This document shows, in pieces, positions 61,768 to 64,000 of a stretch of 64,000 nt of DNA (the first letter of the stretch is position 1; the number at the start of each line of letters is the position of its first letter). Location of the stretch: the NCBI RefSeq assembly GCF_035920445.1, contig NZ_CP109162.1:558001-622000 (forward strand). The letters run 5' to 3'. Both the position numbers and the translations under genes were made by a program. Below the pieces are notes generated by a model. That model was given only the letters and a program-made list of their open reading frames with translations. It was not told the DNA's origin and did not search any database. Source of the DNA: Nocardia sp. NBC_01730. Its GTDB lineage: Bacteria; Actinomycetota; Actinomycetes; Mycobacteriales; Mycobacteriaceae.

Positions 61768-61821
61768 CCGAGTGTCGGGTTGATCGTGGGTGGTCGGCCG
61801 GTGATGCTGCTGGCGGAGGTG

Positions 61822-62067
61822 ATGCCGGTGGCTCGGAAACCGGAAGTGTTCGTGCGGTCGGTGACCCCGGAAGAGGGTCGGCGGTTGCAGCAGATCGCGC
61901 GGACGAGTAAGCAGCCGGTGCGGATGCGGCGCGCGATCGTGGTGATGGCCTCGGCTCAGGGACAGCCGGTGCCGCTGATCTGCCGGTTGATGCAGGTCTC
62001 GGAAGGCTATGTGCGCCAAGTGATCCACGATTTCAACGAGAAAGGGTTCGCGGCGCTGGACCCAAAA
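61822..62067 (+). pseudogene. IS630 transposase orfA (HTH part), cut by IS1182 insertion
   Basis: Starts MPVARKPEVFVRSVTPEEGR (ATG 61822 chosen because family proteins begin here; GGAGG at 61815-61819 is close upstream). It carries the IS630 HTH (PVRMRRAIVVMASAQGQPVP; LMQVSEGYVRQVIHDFNEKG) and ends at FAALDPK where the other element enters. The frame then runs into the inserted element and stops at 62128-62130. In the uninterrupted gene orfA would end at a TGA overlapping the orfB ATG. Confidence 0.85.
62061..62067 (+). promoter_or_regulatory. Predicted -1 frameshift heptamer of IS630 (now disrupted)
   Basis: CCCAAAA read as C-CCA-AAA fits X-XXY-YYZ. Joined to the sequence right of the inserted element it reads CCCAAAATGAGC: the 0 frame stops at TGA and the -1 frame continues ATG AGC GGG into orfB. 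The element's insertion separates signal and orfB. Confidence 0.6.
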
Positions 62068-62087
62068 TGGACACCGTTGGCGAATTC
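62068..62087 (+). repeat. IS1182-family inverted repeat, left
   Basis: TGGACACCGTTGGCGAATTC, the exact reverse complement of 63816-63835. Confidence 0.92.
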
Positions 62088-62097
62088 CGGCCCGCTG

Positions 62098-63747
62098 TCA
62101 GGCGGCGGGCCGGAGGGCTGCGAAATGTGACGTTCGGGTTGGAGCGAACGGCGTTGTCTCCCACCAGGTGTTGAGTCGGTTGAGGTTGAGTCCTGCTGCA
62201 GTCAGTAGGTGTTGAAGACTGGTCTTGGTCAGGCCGCGGTAGCGGGATCGGCGCAGACCGCAGGATCGGATGCCTTGGGCAATGGTGCCTTCCACGCCCG
62301 CGCGATGCTGGTAGCGCTGTTGCCACTGGTCGGTCTGCTGTTCGGCGCGAGCCAGCTGCAGGGCCTGGTGCTGGGCACGATGCCGAAGAGTCAGGCGCCG
62401 ACCTGTGCTGGAGCGGGTGCAGTGTTCGCGTGCCGGGCACTGACGGCACTCTGCGCTGGGGAAACGCACCCTGATCACGGGTGTCCCGTCCTGGGAGCGG
62501 TCTGCTTTCCAGGAGTTGGAAACGGCGCCTTGCGGGCAGGTGACCTTCTCGTTCTCCCAGTCGATCGTGAAATCGGGCAGGGTGTAACCGCCGTCGGCTG
62601 TGGCTTGCCAGCCGGTCGGCGCCTTCGCCGGGCCGAGAAGTTCGACGCCGTGGTCTTGCTGCGCGGTGATGAGCAGGTCGGCATCGACGTATCCGGCATC
62701 AACCAGATGCACGTCGGGCAGCAGATCCCGCTCGGCGAGGCCGGCGTGGATCGCTGCGGTCATCGCCATGTCCGGAACCGGGGCTGCGGTGGTGGCGACG
62801 TGAGTGATCAAGTGCGGTGCGTCGGGCTCGCAGGTCTCGGTGAGGTGGACCTTGTAGCCGTTCCAGGACGCGTCGCGTTTGGTGCCGGTGCGAGCCTGCT
62901 CGTCATACGGCGAGCAGTAGCGGATCGCCGCCGGGGGCAGATCCTTCTTGTCCCGCCAGGCCACCGTCCCGTCGTCGATGACGTAGTACTGCTGCACCCA
63001 GACCCGACGCAGCAACTCCACCGCCGGAAGCTGCCGCAGCCAGGCGGGTGCCTTGCCGGCCGTGACCGCGCACAGCACAGTCATGCCGTCGGATCCGACC
63101 TGGTTCGCGTGGGCCGCCCGTGCGGCCCAGCGGCTCGGGAACCGGGTGTCTTCGCAGCGCGCGCTGTAGCGGTCGAACCAGTCGGGTTCGGCGATGCCGG
63201 CCAGCCAATCCGGTGCCGCGGCGGCGAGCGCGTTGAGCGCGGCACGCAGCGTCTCGGTCACGAACTGCAGCCGATTGAGGTCACGCACCGCGGCCAGCAC
63301 ATGCGTGGAGTCGGATCGCTGCCGGCCACCCGCCTTCAACAGCCCGGCTCGACGCGCCGCCTCCAGCACCGCATCGAGTACCCGCTGCTCCAGCCCGCCG
63401 ACGATCAGCCGGGACCGGAACTCACTGAGCACCGAGTAATCGAAACCGGGATCGCTCAGCTCCAATCCCAGCGCGTACTTCCAGTCGATCCGGGACCGAA
63501 CCGCTTGCGCGGCTCGACGATCGGAGAACCCTTCGGCGAACTGCAGCACCGACACCAACGCCAGCAACGCCGGCGAGATCGCGGGCTGACCGCGACGCGA
63601 GAACACCTGCGTGAACTCGTCATCGGAGAACACAGGCCCCAGAACGTCGCGCATCCGCATCGCCAGACAGCCCTCCGGGAAGACAGCCCGGGCAACCCGG
63701 GCCGTCTCCACCGGAACCACATCGCACCTACACGGACGCAACGACAC
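62098..63747 (-). CDS. IS1182-family DDE transposase
   Basis: 549 residues, usual family length. Start GTG at 63747 (VSLRPCRCDVVPVETARVAR) chosen because relatives begin with this sequence and a GGAGG lies a few bases upstream; the frame is open further up but without resemblance. N-terminal DUF772-like part (SDRRAAQAVRSRIDWKYALG; FDYSVLSEFRSRL) is followed by the catalytic core: Asp in QRSDSTHVLAAVRDLNRL, Asp in VHLVDAGYVDADLL, Glu in HRAGVEGTIAQGIR. The Cys cluster CRQCPAREHC before the last motif is typical. Catalyses transposition of the element. The stop lies only about 10 bases inside the left inverted repeat. No frameshift or lost motif, so possibly active. Confidence 0.93.
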   Translation of the reverse strand: MSLRPCRCDVVPVETARVARAVFPEGCLAMRMRDVLGPVFSDDEFTQVFSRRGQPAISPALLALVSVLQFAEGFSDRRAAQAVRSRIDWKYALGLELSDPGFDYSVLSEFRSRLIVGGLEQRVLDAVLEAARRAGLLKAGGRQRSDSTHVLAAVRDLNRLQFVTETLRAALNALAAAAPDWLAGIAEPDWFDRYSARCEDTRFPSRWAARAAHANQVGSDGMTVLCAVTAGKAPAWLRQLPAVELLRRVWVQQYYVIDDGTVAWRDKKDLPPAAIRYCSPYDEQARTGTKRDASWNGYKVHLTETCEPDAPHLITHVATTAAPVPDMAMTAAIHAGLAERDLLPDVHLVDAGYVDADLLITAQQDHGVELLGPAKAPTGWQATADGGYTLPDFTIDWENEKVTCPQGAVSNSWKADRSQDGTPVIRVRFPSAECRQCPAREHCTRSSTGRRLTLRHRAQHQALQLARAEQQTDQWQQRYQHRAGVEGTIAQGIRSCGLRRSRYRGLTKTSLQHLLTAAGLNLNRLNTWWETTPFAPTRTSHFAALRPAA

Positions 63748-63815
63748 CACGACCTCCACCAACCCCGGACCCGAAATACCCGTGTCGATCTTGCCGGATG
63801 AACGCTGCCCCAACC

Positions 63816-63835
63816 GAATTCGCCAACGGTGTCCA
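63816..63835 (-). repeat. IS1182-family inverted repeat, right
   Basis: GAATTCGCCAACGGTGTCCA, the exact reverse complement of 62068-62087. Confidence 0.92.
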
Positions 63836-63837
63836 AA

Positions 63838-64000
63838 ATGAGCGGGGGCAGGCCGAGCAAGACCGACCGGGTGACGCGTGAACGCATCGGTCAGATCGCT
63901 CGGTGCTGTCCCCGTGACCTGGGCTGGCCGTTCTCGGTGTGGAGCCTGGCTAAGCTGCGTGATGTGTTGCGCGAGAACGAGATCGCCGATATCAGCCATG
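63838..64000 (+). pseudogene. IS630 transposase orfB (5' part), separated from orfA
   Basis: ATG 63838 begins MSGGRPSKTDRVTRERIGQI, then CCPRDLGWPFSVWSLAKLRD, the conserved start of the IS630 catalytic half. Open to the window edge. It can no longer be joined to orfA by frameshifting because of the 1.77-kb insertion, though it may be translated from its own ATG. Confidence 0.85.

Larger units (their letters stand above)
62068..63835 (-). mobile_element. Complete IS1182-family element, inserted in IS630
   Basis: Bounded by 20-bp perfect inverted repeats and containing one intact DDE transposase gene. Flanks share AAA at minimum, or CAAAATG if the ends are taken two bases further in, so the target duplication is 3-7 bp depending on where the ends are drawn. 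Length about 1.77 kb. Removing it restores a normal IS630 reading frame pair. Confidence 0.9.
61736..64000 (+). mobile_element. IS630-family element, interrupted, right end outside window
   Basis: The two-frame IS630 transposase is split by an IS1182-family element. The left end is not proved: a TA (IS630 target) stands at 61736-61737, about 85 bases before the likely orfA start, and the sequence from there fits a terminal repeat, but the other end is not in the window. If correct, the element entered the last codons of the giant gene. Bases 61768-61821 hold no other feature I can see. Confidence 0.6.

Noticed and set aside
1-61767. Polyketide or nonribosomal peptide synthetase as the explanation for the gene's size
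   Set aside because: No ketosynthase, acyltransferase, adenylation, condensation or carrier-protein motifs were found; the repeats belong to other folds.
61768-61821. Terminator or promoter between the giant gene and orfA
   Set aside because: No clear hairpin with a T-run and no convincing -10/-35 pair could be seen in these 54 bases.
62209-63801. 530-codon frame on the + strand inside the IS1182-family element
   Set aside because: It is the mirror of the transposase gene, which has full DDE motifs, a good start and family length on the minus strand.
63748-63999. N-terminal extension of the IS1182-family transposase to the window edge
   Set aside because: Eighty-four extra residues run across the inverted repeat into IS630 sequence and show no resemblance to the family; GTG 63747 with a ribosome binding site fits relatives.

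Overview
The window is almost entirely one gene. A single open reading frame on the + strand runs from the left edge to a TAA at 61765-61767: 20,588 codons without a stop, and still open at base 1. Its first residues are the C-terminal half of a module that occurs more completely near 8.2 kb and 52.7 kb, so the real start lies upstream and the protein is longer than can be read here (already about 2 MDa). High GC, GC-rich third positions, IS630 and IS1182 elements, and the domain set (DUF1023-type hydrolase relics, actinobacterial papain-like glutamine-deamidase toxin domains, GHKL anti-sigma-type and sigma region 4-like modules) point to an actinomycete, most likely Nocardia or a relative. 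I infer that lineage from family resemblance only.

The protein is a mosaic of recurring modules joined by acidic or Arg/Gly/Pro-rich linkers. Classes seen: (a) GDPD-like TIM-barrel units, at least ten, apparently without the catalytic residues; (b) helix-turn-helix units resembling sigma-70 region 4, singly and in arrays; (c) alpha/beta units resembling GHKL/RsbW anti-sigma ATPases, mostly decayed; (d) two zincin-like families, with HExxH intact in four copies (4408, 10816, 12886, 29314) and lost in the rest; (e) six papain-like Tox-PL modules, only the last (59.9-60.3 kb) keeping a clear Cys-His-Asp set; (f) a His/Cys domain like the 'lonely Cys' domain of giant actinobacterial proteins; (g) four DUF1023 relics; (h) single embedded domains: a GT4-type glycosyltransferase (17.0-18.2 kb), a YdcF/DUF218-like domain (35.4-35.9 kb) and an inositol monophosphatase-family domain with all its metal-binding motifs (49.4-50.25 kb); (i) coiled coils; (j) a recurrent module of about 100 residues ending in a W-R-D-type strand.

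Layout: 1-183 tail of a lonely-Cys-like module; 0.3-6.2 kb first super-cassette (barrels, HTH, alpha/beta, Tat-like segment, zincin pair, coiled coil); 6.4-9.5 kb second Tat-like segment with a dead zincin, GHKL-like and His/Cys modules; 9.6-13.6 kb four zincins of the second type; 13.6-15.5 kb coiled coil; 15.7-19.4 kb GHKL-like module, DUF1023 relic and glycosyltransferase; 19.6-23 kb secretion-like segment, dead zincin, alpha/beta repeats; 23.2-26.3 kb four barrels; 26.6-31.3 kb second copy of the super-cassette with an intact zincin; 31.3-36.3 kb alpha/beta repeats, an unrecognised domain and the YdcF-like domain; 36.3-39.3 kb second four-barrel cassette; 39.4-49.4 kb DUF1023 relic, Tox-PL-like modules and HTH arrays; 49.4-57.1 kb IMPase and further Tox-PL, His/Cys, HTH and GHKL-like modules; 57.2-61.77 kb two DUF1023 relics, the intact Tox-PL domain and a C-terminal HTH.

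Downstream is a nested insertion. A two-frame IS630 element starts at or just inside the 3' end of the giant gene and is split by a complete 1.77-kb IS1182-family element with 20-bp inverted ends, sitting at the IS630 frameshift signal. The IS630 may supply the last few codons of the giant gene.

Overall this looks like a giant polymorphic-toxin or scaffold protein grown by repeated in-frame duplication and capture of secreted-enzyme and signalling genes, with most catalytic centres decayed and a few kept. Function and export route cannot be proved from sequence alone.
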